DNA of 64,000 nucleotides from Paenibacillus sp. FSL H3-0469 (GCF_038051945.1 NZ_CP150302.1:7378001-7442000), one strand, 5' to 3'. Positions 25,417 to 35,853 are shown, counted from the first letter of the stretch. Made by a program: numbers and translations. Notes: a model not told the origin generated them from the sequence alone.

Positions 25417-27231
25417 ATGATGAAGGAGAGAATGAATGAGATTATGCTTAAGCAAGCCATGAAATACATCGCTATTTTATACAAATATGCTCCCTATCTG
25501 ATCATCTTGAAGTTCTTACAAATCCTGCTGCTTGCTCTGACTACTCCACTGACGCTATACATAACACAGCATCTGATTGATTCTTTACAAGGTTATATCA
25601 ATAATGGTGTTCCGCTGAATCAGCTTGTCCAATGGGGAGCAGCCTTGGTAGCTACCTTGCTCTTCACAGCGAATAGCACCTTCATGGACAGTATGATTAC
25701 CCTACGCTTAAGAAGTAAGCTGAACAAGGATTTTATGGAAGAAATTGTGGAGAAATTTAACCGGATAGAGTACTCCTGCTACGAGGATTCCAAGGTACAG
25801 GATTATTTGAATAAGATGGGAAATCACCCGGATGAGAAGATTCTGGAGGTGCTGATCCAGACCTTAACGATGATATCGCAGCTGGTCAGCTTAGTGAGCT
25901 TGATGGCTATCTTTTTACAGGTATCGGGCTGGTTTACTGTGGCCTTCTTGATAATCTTCACACTAATGGTAGTACTGAACTTCAAAGCGATGAAAATGAT
26001 GAACGGGCTGTTTACCAGCCAATCCCGGGAGGAGCGGGAATTATCCTATCTGGGGGGACTGCTTAGTGATAAAAGATCCCTGCTTGAACTCAAGGTATTT
26101 GGTGCGGTCGGATACATACAGAGTAAATGGAAACAAAAATCGGAAAAGGTGCTAAAAGAGCGGTTGATGACGACGATAAAGTCTCATCGCTATTTTGCTG
26201 CCAGCAGCTTTTTACTACTGATGTGGATCGGATTAGTAATCTTTGAGCTGATATATGGAGTCATGGAACGACGGGTTTCTGTCGGGTTGTTCGTTTCTTT
26301 GATTGGAGCATCCGGCAGTATTCTGGGAATTGCAGATGATCTGTCATTATTGTTCTCCCGGCTGTCTCATCGTTGTATGGAGATTATGCATTATGAAATG
26401 TTCATGCGGCTTCCAGAGCGGCACAATACCGCTTTATCCGGACATTCTGCGACGCTCAACTCTGCAGCTCATCCGTTCATAGAATTTAAAGATATTTGTT
26501 TTACCTATCCGGGGACTGCAGAGCAGGTGCTGAAGAAGGTCTCCTTCACCATTCATCAGCATGAACATATTACTTTGGTTGGAGGGAATGGGGCCGGTAA
26601 ATCGACAATTGTAAAGCTGTTAATGAAGCTGTATGTTCCAGATCGCGGAGAGATATTGATAGATGGTGTACCCTTGAACCAGATCAGTCAAGAAAATCTT
26701 AGAAACAGTATAGGGATTATCTTTCAGGATTACGGCAAGTATTCATTGACTCTTCGAGAGAATATCGCTTTTGGCAACATCGCCAAAATAGGAAATGACA
26801 ATGACCTTAGAGGCGCTTTGACCAAGGCAGCACCCGATGGGTTTCTGTCTGATTTGGATACGGCTTTAGGGAAAATTGCGGAGAACGGTATAGATCTGTC
26901 TGGAGGACAATGGCAGAAGATTGCCATGGCCCGTGCTTATCTGGCAGATTGCCCTTTCATGATTATGGATGAACCGACAGCGGCATTAGATCCGGTGGCT
27001 GAAAGTGAATTGTACGCAACTTTTAGAGATATGATGGGGGAGAAGGGTTGCTTATTTATCTCTCATCGTCTGGCGAGCGCCAGGTTCTCTGACCGTATCT
27101 TAGTGCTACAAGACGGTGCTATTGCGGAAGACGGAACTCACGAACACTTAATCAGTCAGAAGGGTATGTATGCAAATCTATGGAGCAAGCAAAGCTCTTG
27201 GTATAGGGACAGTGATAACCATGAAGGATAG
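25417..27231 (+). CDS. ABC exporter subunit (fused permease/ATPase)
   Basis: 604 residues. A six-helix membrane domain (about residues 20-310) is fused to an ABC ATPase: Walker A GGNGAGKST, signature LSGGQWQKIAMARAYL, Walker B FMIMDEPTAALD and H-loop SHR. It forms a pair with the next gene, whose start overlaps this stop by 11 bp, indicating a heterodimeric exporter. The substrate (drug, peptide or lipid) cannot be read; control by the divergent TetR suggests a toxic or signalling compound. The start is uncertain: 25432 has a nearby AAGGAG but very short spacing. Confidence 0.88.
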   Translation: MMKERMNEIMLKQAMKYIAILYKYAPYLIILKFLQILLLALTTPLTLYITQHLIDSLQGYINNGVPLNQLVQWGAALVATLLFTANSTFMDSMITLRLRSKLNKDFMEEIVEKFNRIEYSCYEDSKVQDYLNKMGNHPDEKILEVLIQTLTMISQLVSLVSLMAIFLQVSGWFTVAFLIIFTLMVVLNFKAMKMMNGLFTSQSREERELSYLGGLLSDKRSLLELKVFGAVGYIQSKWKQKSEKVLKERLMTTIKSHRYFAASSFLLLMWIGLVIFELIYGVMERRVSVGLFVSLIGASGSILGIADDLSLLFSRLSHRCMEIMHYEMFMRLPERHNTALSGHSATLNSAAHPFIEFKDICFTYPGTAEQVLKKVSFTIHQHEHITLVGGNGAGKSTIVKLLMKLYVPDRGEILIDGVPLNQISQENLRNSIGIIFQDYGKYSLTLRENIAFGNIAKIGNDNDLRGALTKAAPDGFLSDLDTALGKIAENGIDLSGGQWQKIAMARAYLADCPFMIMDEPTAALDPVAESELYATFRDMMGEKGCLFISHRLASARFSDRILVLQDGAIAEDGTHEHLISQKGMYANLWSKQSSWYRDSDNHEG

Positions 27232-28990
27232 ATACACACCGCTGGTGATTGTGCTCAGAGTATACAAACAAACGTTAAAGGCTGCTCCTTGGTCAGGGGT
27301 TTTGTCTCCGCTGTATTATTTGCTCGAGGGCATTTTTCCGGTATTTATAACGATAATTTCAGCCGGTCTTTTTAACGAGGTTTATTCTTATTCGCAGGGA
27401 AAAACGGAGGGGTATCCTCTTTATTTCTATGGAGGAGTTCTGCTGGCAGGCTATGTATTAAAGCAAATCCTTCAGTTTATCTCTAATATCACGATCAATG
27501 CCGGGGTCTATGAACGATGCACAGATTATCATAAACAGGCTATAGCACATAAGAGCTCCCGGTTACCGCTGATCCTGTATGAGGACTCCGAGACCATGAA
27601 CATCAAAGCTAGAGCTATGGACTGTGTAAACCGTGAAATTCTAAGTCAAATTTATATGTCATCTGCGGTATTTGCTACAAGCGCTATCAGTATTATTTCA
27701 TTGGTGTCTGTGCTTGCCAGCTACAATCTGCTGTTTATTCTGTTGTCTTTGTTGACAGTCATGCCCTACTTTATTGCGAGAAGGCTGCGTGGTAAGGATT
27801 TCTATGCGCTGAAGAAGAGACAAACCAAACGAGTCCGCTATAGGGATTACTTGTGGGAAATGTTCAATGATAAGACCGCAGTGAAAGAAATGCGAACTAT
27901 GGGGTTCGACCAGTACTTAAGAGAGCAATTCAAAGAAACAAGAGTTGAGATAGATAAGGAGTTATGGGAATTCAGTAAAAAGGATGCATTATCTTTGCTA
28001 TTCTGCGATACGATTCGTGGCATTGGTTATACGGCGAGTGTCGTTCTCGCACTGGTCCTAACCGTATCCGGTGAGATTAACATAGGCTTGTTCGGAGCAA
28101 GCATCGGGGCTTTCTTATCCGTACAGAATGAAACGAAAAAGTTCTTAATGGATCTGGGCAGCCTTCCTGAGAAAATAGCCTTTGCCAAGGATTATTATGC
28201 TTTTTTGGACTTACCTGAAGAGCGTAAAGGATCAGTGCAAAAAGAAAGTCTTACAGAAAACATAAAGCTGAAGCAGCTTGAATTTACTTATCCTAACGCA
28301 GGTCGCAAAACGATTAAAGGAGTTAACCTGGAAATTCATAAAGGTGAGAAGATAGCGGTTATAGGTGAAAATGGAAGCGGGAAAACAACGCTCTCGAAGT
28401 TGATTTTGGGACTATACCCCGTTCAGCGCGGTGCAGTTACCTATGATGGAGAAGCCTTAGAGGGTCTGAATCAGGAGGCTCTTTTCCAAATGATCTCTAT
28501 CATTCCACAGGATTTCATGAGATATTCACTTACTCTGAGAGAGAATATCTGTATATCGGATTTGGCGAGGTCTGATACTGACCGTGATATCTTGGAGGTG
28601 CTGGAAATGGTTAAGCTGGATATTGATCCTTCCGGACTCAATCGTACACTAGGGAGAGAATTCGATGGACTGGAGCTTTCGGGCGGACAATGGCAGAAAC
28701 TCTCCATTGCGAGGGGATTATTCAAGAGGAGTGAGATTATCGTAATGGATGAGCCGACTAGCGCATTGGACCCGCTGATTGAGAATGAGATCCTGATGAA
28801 TTTTCTCACAGTGGCACAGGACAAGACGGCAATTATCGTCTCCCACCGGACCGGCTTGTGCCGGCATGTGGATAGAATAGTAGTAATGAAGGCCGGTGAG
28901 ATCGTCGAAGTCGGCAGCCACAGTGAGCTGATCCAGAGAGAGGGCGAGTATACAAGGCTGTATACAACGCAAGAGCAATGGTATGTTTAG
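27221..28990 (+). CDS. ABC exporter subunit, partner of the preceding gene
   Basis: 589 residues, with membrane helices over about residues 20-320. The ATPase domain has Walker A GENGSGKTT, signature LSGGQWQKLSIARG, Walker B IIVMDEPTSALD and H-loop SHR. Both subunits keep the Walker B glutamate, so neither site is obviously degenerate. The start at 27221 overlaps the upstream stop by 11 bp and matches the natural N-terminus MKDRYTPL; the frame extends to 27170 without support. Its end overlaps by 4 bp the end of a convergent AraC gene. Confidence 0.88.
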   Translation: MKDRYTPLVIVLRVYKQTLKAAPWSGVLSPLYYLLEGIFPVFITIISAGLFNEVYSYSQGKTEGYPLYFYGGVLLAGYVLKQILQFISNITINAGVYERCTDYHKQAIAHKSSRLPLILYEDSETMNIKARAMDCVNREILSQIYMSSAVFATSAISIISLVSVLASYNLLFILLSLLTVMPYFIARRLRGKDFYALKKRQTKRVRYRDYLWEMFNDKTAVKEMRTMGFDQYLREQFKETRVEIDKELWEFSKKDALSLLFCDTIRGIGYTASVVLALVLTVSGEINIGLFGASIGAFLSVQNETKKFLMDLGSLPEKIAFAKDYYAFLDLPEERKGSVQKESLTENIKLKQLEFTYPNAGRKTIKGVNLEIHKGEKIAVIGENGSGKTTLSKLILGLYPVQRGAVTYDGEALEGLNQEALFQMISIIPQDFMRYSLTLRENICISDLARSDTDRDILEVLEMVKLDIDPSGLNRTLGREFDGLELSGGQWQKLSIARGLFKRSEIIVMDEPTSALDPLIENEILMNFLTVAQDKTAIIVSHRTGLCRHVDRIVVMKAGEIVEVGSHSELIQREGEYTRLYTTQEQWYV

Positions 28991-29871
28991 ATTTGAGCAG
29001 AACGTAATAACCGGTACCTGCCCGCAGGCATTCCATAGTGTGTCTTAAAGGCTGAGCAAAATTGCTCAAGCGACGAATAACCGACCGTTTCTGCGATATG
29101 GCTGATGGTCATGGCGGTCATGGTCAGGTAATGAGAAGCTGCATTTAACCGGGCTATGGTCCGTTTCCGGGTAAAGGTCATGCCGTAAAATTGTCTGATC
29201 GTTCTTTCCGTCTGTCTGACGCTCAAGCCCAATGTGTCCGCCAGCGCTTGTACGGTAATAAAGCGGTATTGGTACAGAAAGCTGTGTTCAATGGCAGCCA
29301 GCCGGGTATCGTCGAGCGTCTGCAGCGGTGCCTGTGAGATGGAAGCGGCCGGCTGGTCACCCATATAATTCCGGATCAGCTTGACGACAATCTGTTCAAG
29401 AATCGTGCTTACATACCGGTGATAGCCGATGAATTTGCGGGTAGTCTCGAAGGAGAGCTGCTCAAACAATGGCATCAGGTTTTGTGTATCCTGGCCGATC
29501 CAGAATGGTGTCTGTGCGAATGTTCCGGTGATGCTATCAAGCTCCTGATCCCGGGCAGGCTTGTTTTCCAGCAGCTCGAAGCAGATACAGTACTCCGACA
29601 TGGGGTCCGAAGGATTCGTAATCTGCTCGTGGACGACATCCGGTCCTGTCATGAACAAGGTACCCGGGACGACCGGATAACTGTGCCCGTTCGCGATCAG
29701 CGTACCTTGCCCTTCCGGGACATAATGCAGTTCATAGCTTCGTTTGCTGTGGATATGCTCGGGAAAAGAACGGTGAAACGTGCCGAACAGTATATAGGGC
29801 ACATTCAGTGTTAGTCCTCCGACAGTAATCCGCAAATTCATATTCTCCAGGTGGATCGGCGGTAAATTCAT
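28987..29871 (-). CDS. AraC family transcriptional regulator
   Basis: 294 residues. An N-terminal cupin-type sensing half (HIHSKRSYELHYVPEGQGTL, then VVPGTLFMTGPDVVHEQ) is followed by two helix-turn-helix motifs in the last 100 residues (ITVQALADTLGLSVRQTERTIRQFYG and ISHIAETVGYSSLEQFCSAFKTHYG). GAGGAG precedes the ATG. It is divergent from the GH95-like gene at 30027, so it probably activates that gene in response to a sugar. Confidence 0.9.
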   Translation of the reverse strand: MNLPPIHLENMNLRITVGGLTLNVPYILFGTFHRSFPEHIHSKRSYELHYVPEGQGTLIANGHSYPVVPGTLFMTGPDVVHEQITNPSDPMSEYCICFELLENKPARDQELDSITGTFAQTPFWIGQDTQNLMPLFEQLSFETTRKFIGYHRYVSTILEQIVVKLIRNYMGDQPAASISQAPLQTLDDTRLAAIEHSFLYQYRFITVQALADTLGLSVRQTERTIRQFYGMTFTRKRTIARLNAASHYLTMTAMTISHIAETVGYSSLEQFCSAFKTHYGMPAGRYRLLRSAQI

Positions 29872-30026
29872 GGGTTATCCGCTCCTCATTGCCGCTTGTG
29901 CCCCTATTATAACAGATCTGCGAAATTGCGACATGCGAAGCGGGAATCCGTCGTTTCTGTGAATGCCGCTTGAAGCCAGGTCTTCTTTATAATAAGAGGC
30001 AAATGAGGGGGAGGGAGCATCATCGC

Positions 30027-32744
30027 ATGAAGAATGATTTGCAATCTGCACGCCTGTACGAACAAGGGAATTATGCCAGCACCTACACGGAGATTCCAGC
30101 GTCCAATCCCGGCCGGGCATGGCGGGACGGAATGGTCAGCGGAAACGGGGAGAACGGATATGTCACATCGGGAGCGCCGTATGCGGACAGCTTTATTTAT
30201 CAATATATGTGGTTCAACTATCCGTCTGGCGATCCGCGAGTGATTCCGGAAGAATTGACCGGACAGCTGGCCGAGGCCAGGAGAAATGTCTTCCAGCTTA
30301 ATGATCAATGGAAGATTACGTTTGCGGACGGGACCACCAGGGCAAGAACCTTTCTCTACAGCTATCATCCGGGGCACCAGCTCCGGTTAAGCGCCATGAA
30401 TAAGGGAACCGTGTCCGGTTATGAAAGATGGACCAACTATGAGACAGCGGAAACCGGCGTGCGCTACTCCGATGAAGGCGGCGAGTGGATCCGAACCTCT
30501 TTTACGTCCAGGGAAGACAATGTATCGGTTACGAAGATCTCGCAATCGTCGGCCGGTACCAAGATCAACATGATCATTTCGATTGATGACATTTCGGGGA
30601 TGTACAAAGCGCAGGATGGGGCGACCGAGGTGACCGCACTCCAATACAAGAAGCTGGTTGATCCGGATGCGGACTATATCGCACAGGTGGCCCATTACCC
30701 TTCCTACCCGGGCAGCGAGCTGGCCGATGGGGGATACGCCGGCTTGACCCGGGTTGTGGTCATTAACGGAACCCGGAGGAGAGTGCTGCTTGCGGACACG
30801 AATGAACCGATGAATGTCGGCGCAGACCAGAATCCGGTGATTCAAGTGAACGATGCGGAAGCCGTGTACTTAATCACGCAGTCGGACCGGACCTTTCATA
30901 TGGGTAAGACCGGTGATTTTGCAGGCCAGACGAGCTATGCGATAGTGGACGGTCTTTTGCAGATTACGAATGCTGTTGCGGTAAAATATCAGGACGCTTC
31001 GGGCATCTTCGATTACAATGCAGCCCTTGCGCCTCATGCCCGGAAGCACGCCGCAGAATTTAACGCCGTACGTTTCTCTCTTGCAGGTGACAACGAGGAC
31101 AAGTCCGCAGACAATGAAACGTTGATCAACGCGCAGAAGGCTTGCAAATCAAGAATCCATCATGCTTTCTTGGAGCAGGTGTACAATCAGGGGCGGTATG
31201 CCTTGATCTGCTGCAGCGGCTCAAGCGCCCCGAGGTTATATGGAATGTGGACCGGGGAGTGGAATCCTGGCTGGCGGGGGATTTATACGCTGGATGCCAA
31301 TGTGAATCTGCAGGTGGCAGCTATGAATACTGGTCATTTGACTCTTGCCCAACTCGGGTATATTACTTTTTTCCTCCGGAATACGCCCGATTTCGAATAC
31401 AATGCGCGAATGGCCTACGGAATGCATGATGCGCTTCAGGTATCGGTCAACTCGGACATCGACCGCGGGATGCATGTGGAGTACGATAACGACTACCCGT
31501 TTCAATATTGGAATGCGGGGGCAAGCTGGTGTCTGCTTCCTATCTTCGAATATTGGCAGTGCTACGGCAACCAGCAGATTCCCATCAACGAGTACATGAG
31601 AATCCACGAACTGAAGCCGATTCTAAGCGTTGAAGACGGAGGGCTGACGGATGAAGAATTCGCAGAGCTGCTCGGCAGGGGATATCTGGATTTAGAGCAA
31701 GATATTTTGCTTACGCTGTTAACCAAGCAGGCTAATTTCTGGGAGCAGCTATGTACGCCGGAGTACTATACGGATGTTAATGGCACAGCGTGCTATGAGC
31801 AAGGGAAGACGGAGCTGCATCCGGGCGAGAAATATCTGCTCCTCCCTGGCTATTCGCCGGAGAATCACCCGGTCGGTTACCATAGCACACTCACAGCCAA
31901 TGCCAGTATGGATATTTCAGCAGCAAGGGACGGACTGGGTATGGTAATCACTATTGAACGGGCGGTTAAGCGTAACGGATACGAAGCGGCAGCCGCCAGA
32001 TGGGAAGCGTTACTTGCGCTGCTGCCGGACTACAAGGTGGACAAGGACGGCGCTTTGCGCGAATGGGCGATGAACGAATATACGGAGAACAACGACCACC
32101 GCCATTTGAGCCATCTCTACCCGGCCTGGCCCGCCTATGAGACGCAGAACGATGCAGAGCTCTTAAGAGCGGCAATTACCGCGATGGAGAACCGGAACAA
32201 ATACAATACGTCGGACGCCACGGCGGGGCACGGCTGGATGCACAAGGCGCTGGTCTGCGCGCGGTTAAAGGACGGCAACGAAGTGGCCGCTTCGCTTTTG
32301 CCGATGATGACGGACTCCGGCTACTATGCATCACTGATGACAGACCACGACACCAACGGGAGAAATGACTGCTATTGTACGGATACCTTATTTGGTACAG
32401 TAGGAGCGGTGAATGAGGCGTTGCTGTTCTCGAGTACCGGTGAAATAGAGCTTCTTCCGGCTTTGCCATCAGGATGGCAAGCAGGTTCCATACATGGGCT
32501 GATGGCCAGAACCCTGCTGGAGGTCCGTACTTTAACGTGGAACCTTGAATCCAAATCGGTGAGCGTTACCCTGGAATCCATGATTGATGCTAACGAGCTC
32601 CAATTGAAATTGGGCATTCCTTGGACAACAGCAACGGTCAACGGAGAAGAGACCAGGGCACTTGGAGAGGGAGCGGGGAAATATCTTCGCTTGACGTTGA
32701 GTTCGGGTGTTGCTGTTATGGTTAAATTCACGTTAGGTGGTTAA
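30027..32744 (+). CDS. GH95-like glycoside hydrolase (probable alpha-L-fucosidase family)
   Basis: 905 residues, no signal peptide, so it acts on imported oligosaccharides. N-terminal beta region starting ASNPGRAWRDGMVSGNGENGYV, then an (alpha/alpha) barrel with YGMWTGEWNPGWRGIYTLDANVN, YHSTLTANASMDIS and HRHLSHLYPAW. These match, at some distance, conserved GH95 segments (the Asn pair after YT and the HRHLSHLY motif). The divergence leaves specificity open between L-fucoside and L-galactoside. The start at 30027 follows GAGGGAG; the longer frame to 29970 lacks an RBS. Divergent from an AraC gene. Confidence 0.8.
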   Translation: MKNDLQSARLYEQGNYASTYTEIPASNPGRAWRDGMVSGNGENGYVTSGAPYADSFIYQYMWFNYPSGDPRVIPEELTGQLAEARRNVFQLNDQWKITFADGTTRARTFLYSYHPGHQLRLSAMNKGTVSGYERWTNYETAETGVRYSDEGGEWIRTSFTSREDNVSVTKISQSSAGTKINMIISIDDISGMYKAQDGATEVTALQYKKLVDPDADYIAQVAHYPSYPGSELADGGYAGLTRVVVINGTRRRVLLADTNEPMNVGADQNPVIQVNDAEAVYLITQSDRTFHMGKTGDFAGQTSYAIVDGLLQITNAVAVKYQDASGIFDYNAALAPHARKHAAEFNAVRFSLAGDNEDKSADNETLINAQKACKSRIHHAFLEQVYNQGRYALICCSGSSAPRLYGMWTGEWNPGWRGIYTLDANVNLQVAAMNTGHLTLAQLGYITFFLRNTPDFEYNARMAYGMHDALQVSVNSDIDRGMHVEYDNDYPFQYWNAGASWCLLPIFEYWQCYGNQQIPINEYMRIHELKPILSVEDGGLTDEEFAELLGRGYLDLEQDILLTLLTKQANFWEQLCTPEYYTDVNGTACYEQGKTELHPGEKYLLLPGYSPENHPVGYHSTLTANASMDISAARDGLGMVITIERAVKRNGYEAAAARWEALLALLPDYKVDKDGALREWAMNEYTENNDHRHLSHLYPAWPAYETQNDAELLRAAITAMENRNKYNTSDATAGHGWMHKALVCARLKDGNEVAASLLPMMTDSGYYASLMTDHDTNGRNDCYCTDTLFGTVGAVNEALLFSSTGEIELLPALPSGWQAGSIHGLMARTLLEVRTLTWNLESKSVSVTLESMIDANELQLKLGIPWTTATVNGEETRALGEGAGKYLRLTLSSGVAVMVKFTLGG

Positions 32745-32846
32745 GGTAGAGGAGTAGCAGGTATTCAATAACGGCATATGAAACTGTGACAGGCAGGGAT
32801 ACGTATCTGAGGTAGGTCAGACTCTAACATATCGGAGGTACGAATC

Positions 32847-33338
32847 ATGAAACAACTCTACATCAAACAAAAGGTATTCAGCATAGGTGAGAAGTTTACG
32901 GTGAAGGATGAGCGGGAGCAGGATGTGTATGTTGTGGAGGGCAGCTTCATGCGCATTCCCAAGACGTTCTCGATTATGAACGCAGGCGGAAGGGAAGTTG
33001 CGCAGATTACGAAGAAGGTGTTCAGCTTCCTGCCCAAGTTCTTCGTGGAAGTGGATGGCCGTGAGATATTGACGATTAAAAAGGAGCTGTCGTTCTTCAA
33101 GGCGCGCTATTCGATAGATTCGGCGGATATTGAGGTGCACGGGGACTGGTGGGACATGGATTTCCAAATCCTGCAGCGCGGAGCCGTTGTAGGGGAAGTT
33201 AGCAAAAAGTGGTTCACCTGGGGAGACAGCTACAGTGTTGAAGTTTTGAATGAGGAGCTGGAGGCGGTCATCGTCGCGATTGTGGTTGCCATTGATTGTG
33301 TGAAGGCGGATCACCGTGCCGCTGCTTCTAATTCGTAG
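32847..33338 (+). CDS. LURP-one-related family protein
   Basis: 163 residues of the LURP-one-related/tubby-like beta-barrel family: KQKVFSIGEKFTVKDEREQDVYVVEG, RIPKTFSIMNAGGREVAQITKK, then a repeated strand pattern ending with the hydrophobic segment AVIVAIVVAIDCV. Function in bacteria is unknown; phospholipid binding has been suggested for the family. CGGAGG precedes the ATG. A terminator hairpin follows. Confidence 0.88.
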   Translation: MKQLYIKQKVFSIGEKFTVKDEREQDVYVVEGSFMRIPKTFSIMNAGGREVAQITKKVFSFLPKFFVEVDGREILTIKKELSFFKARYSIDSADIEVHGDWWDMDFQILQRGAVVGEVSKKWFTWGDSYSVEVLNEELEAVIVAIVVAIDCVKADHRAAASNS

Positions 33339-33362
33339 TTAATAACAATATTTTCAAATACA

Positions 33363-33387
33363 CCCTCTCCGCACGGAGGGGGCTTTT
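33363..33387 (+). terminator. Terminator after the LURP-one gene
   Basis: CCCTCTCCG (33363-33371) pairs with CGGAGGGGG (33374-33382), with one T-G pair, followed by CTTTT. Confidence 0.6.
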
Positions 33388-33505
33388 GGCGTGCACCTGC
33401 ATGTGAGGATAGATCAATTATGATCCTGCTTAGATCATTGTTTTGGGCTAGTAGGTTGATTAGAATTTGGGGTGTAGGCAATGTAAACGTAAAGGAGACG
33501 GTAAC

Positions 33506-35038
33506 ATGCTTAGATTGATCAATGTGGAGAACGGTACGGTAAAAGGCTTGCCCGCAGCCGATCCCCGGATTACGAGCTTCAAGGGAATACCGTTCGCAGC
33601 GCCGCCTGTAGGCGAGAACCGCTGGCGGGCACCGCAGCCTGCGGAAGACTGGGAAGGCGTGCTGCTGGCTCATGAGTTCGCGCCGGTCTCCATGCAGGTC
33701 AGACAGGAGCTGGATGACAACAATATCTATACCCGTGAATGGGCGGTTGAGCCTGATATTGCGATGAGCGAGGATTGCCTGTACCTGAACGTATGGACCC
33801 CGGCCAAGCAGGCGGACGAGAAGCTTCCAGTGTATGTATGGTATTTCGGCGGCGGGCTGCAGGTAGGCCATCCGGCGGAGATGGAATTCGACGGCGAACG
33901 GATTGCCCGCCGGGGGATCGTTGTTGTAACGATTAACTACCGGCTGAATATCTTCGGCTTCCTCTGTCATCCCGAGATTACAGCGGAATCGCCTGAAGCA
34001 CCGGCTAACTTCGGCAACCTTGACCAGCAGGCGGCGACACGCTGGGTGAAACGCAACATTGCGGCCTTCGGGGGCGACCCGGACAATATCACCATCGGCG
34101 GGCAGTCGGCGGGCGGCGGCAGTGTCATGAGCCAGCTCACCTCTCCTCAGAACGAAGGATTGTTTCAGCGGGCGATTGTTGAAAGCGGTATCTTCACCGA
34201 TCTGTACCCGGGAACCCTGCTGCCGCCGCTCCGGGGAACGCTGCAGGACGCGGAGCGGGACGGAATTGAGTTCTTCAAATATCTGGGCGTATCCTCTCTG
34301 GCCGAAGCGCGGAAGCTGGATGCAGTCTATCTGCGGGACAAGGCAGTGGCGCTTGGCGGCTTCTGGGGGACTGTTGCTGATCAGAAGTTCCAGGTAGGCA
34401 CCCCGTTCGACAGGTTCGTGCAGAATAGACGCTTGAAGGTGCCGGTCATGCTCGGCCATACCTCCTCCGAGTTCTTCAGCACTCCAAAGGTACAGTCCTA
34501 CGAGGAGTTCAAGCAGCTTGCGGCAGACATGTTCGGGGAGGATGCGGAGACCTTCCTGAAGCTTAGCGGCGCAGGGCCGGATGCCGTTCAGGAAGCGGCG
34601 GAGCGGGCAGCGGTAAGCGGGATCGAATACGCGATCCGTATTGCCGGACAGGCGAATGCCGATACCGGAGGCGAAACGCCGCTCTATTACTATAACTTCG
34701 ATGCCGAGATTCCGGGATGGGATAACCCGGGCACCTTCCACTCGGTGGATCTGTGGTTCTTCTTCGAGACGCTGGCCAAGTGCTGGCGGCCGTTTGTCGG
34801 CAAGCATTACGATCTGGCCCGTCAGATGTGCAATTACACTGCACACTTCATCCGTACCGGTGACCCGAACGGCAAGGATTCCACAGGCGAAGAATTGCCG
34901 CGCTGGGAGCCGTACACCCCGGAAGCACCTTACGGGATGCTGTTCGCAGACAAGGCTGAGTTCTCCAGAGAACAGCCGGGTGAGATCATGAATTTTCTGG
35001 TGCAGCAGTATTTCAAGAAGGCTGGCAGCCCGGTCTGA
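33506..35038 (+). CDS. Type B carboxylesterase
   Basis: 510-residue alpha/beta hydrolase of the carboxylesterase/cholinesterase family. N-terminal FKGIPFAAPPVGENRWRAP and SEDCLYLNVWTP are family signatures. The nucleophile S201 is in GGQSAGGGS, the His is in FHSVDLWFF, and an acidic residue is in HTSSEF. There is no signal peptide, so it is cytoplasmic. Beside glycan genes it could remove acyl groups from imported oligosaccharides; this is inference. The start at 33506 follows AAAGGAG. It converges on an AraC gene. Confidence 0.88.
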   Translation: MLRLINVENGTVKGLPAADPRITSFKGIPFAAPPVGENRWRAPQPAEDWEGVLLAHEFAPVSMQVRQELDDNNIYTREWAVEPDIAMSEDCLYLNVWTPAKQADEKLPVYVWYFGGGLQVGHPAEMEFDGERIARRGIVVVTINYRLNIFGFLCHPEITAESPEAPANFGNLDQQAATRWVKRNIAAFGGDPDNITIGGQSAGGGSVMSQLTSPQNEGLFQRAIVESGIFTDLYPGTLLPPLRGTLQDAERDGIEFFKYLGVSSLAEARKLDAVYLRDKAVALGGFWGTVADQKFQVGTPFDRFVQNRRLKVPVMLGHTSSEFFSTPKVQSYEEFKQLAADMFGEDAETFLKLSGAGPDAVQEAAERAAVSGIEYAIRIAGQANADTGGETPLYYYNFDAEIPGWDNPGTFHSVDLWFFFETLAKCWRPFVGKHYDLARQMCNYTAHFIRTGDPNGKDSTGEELPRWEPYTPEAPYGMLFADKAEFSREQPGEIMNFLVQQYFKKAGSPV

Positions 35039-35066
35039 GCTGAGAAGCGCAGGAAGCGCGCGGTAA

Positions 35067-35840
35067 TCAATATATCTTACCTCTGGCCTGTCTCTGGTAA
35101 TTTCGCGGTGTATACCCGGTCACCTGCTTGAATTGCCGGCAGAAATGCTCCACATTCGGATAGCCGCACCGTGCTGCGATATCGGCGATGCTCTCGGAGC
35201 TGTAGACGAGGTATTCCTTGGCCATGCGGACGCGGCTGTTAATGACATCCTCCATGCAGGAGAGTCCGAAGTTTTTTTTGTAGATACTCTGGAGATAGCC
35301 TGAACTGATCTCAAGCACACCGGCCATTCTGGCCACGGTCCAGTACTCTCCGGGGTTCGTCTGAATGAGCGTGCGCAGCTTCAGCAGCTTATAGTATTGC
35401 GGGGTAATATTGTCCTGGAAATAGGATTCCCAGAGTTTGTTGAACAGCGCGTGCAGGAGCAGATCGATGGAGGAGGCTTTGCAGTCCCCGCCCATATGGT
35501 GCTCGCTGGCGAGCAGTTCAAGCAGCTTTTGACAATAGTCAGGGTCGCTAAGCGCAAAAGGGATACCTAGGGGAAGCGGAGATTCCGTGACATAAGGCTC
35601 ATTGGTTTCAAAGCGAATCCAGTCATTAATAAACTGGCCGCCGCATGCCTGATAATAGACTTTCTGCTGCGGCTGGTACAGAACTACGCTGTGGGCAGGG
35701 TACGGCTTGAGTCCGCCATGCACCCAGAATAGCGCCGGAGTCTTGGTAATGACCAGGAGCCAGTGCGCACCAGCGGGAACATCTACAACGAAGTTAGAGG
35801 CGTGTATCGTATTGCACTCGACATAGTGAATAAGGGCCAT
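35067..35840 (-). CDS. AraC family transcriptional regulator
   Basis: 257 residues. A cupin-like N-terminal half (ECNTIHASNFVVDVPAGAHW, PAHSVVLYQPQQKVYYQ) precedes two HTH motifs (WTVARMAGVLEISSGYLQSIYKKNFG and SIADIAARCGYPNVEHFCRQFKQVTG). AGGAGGAG precedes ATG 35840. It lies 13 bp downstream of a second AraC gene in the same direction, so the two are co-transcribed. The pair is divergent from the first sugar-importer operon. Confidence 0.9.
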   Translation of the reverse strand: MALIHYVECNTIHASNFVVDVPAGAHWLLVITKTPALFWVHGGLKPYPAHSVVLYQPQQKVYYQACGGQFINDWIRFETNEPYVTESPLPLGIPFALSDPDYCQKLLELLASEHHMGGDCKASSIDLLLHALFNKLWESYFQDNITPQYYKLLKLRTLIQTNPGEYWTVARMAGVLEISSGYLQSIYKKNFGLSCMEDVINSRVRMAKEYLVYSSESIADIAARCGYPNVEHFCRQFKQVTGYTPRNYQRQARGKIY

Positions 35841-35853
35841 TTCCGTACTCCTC

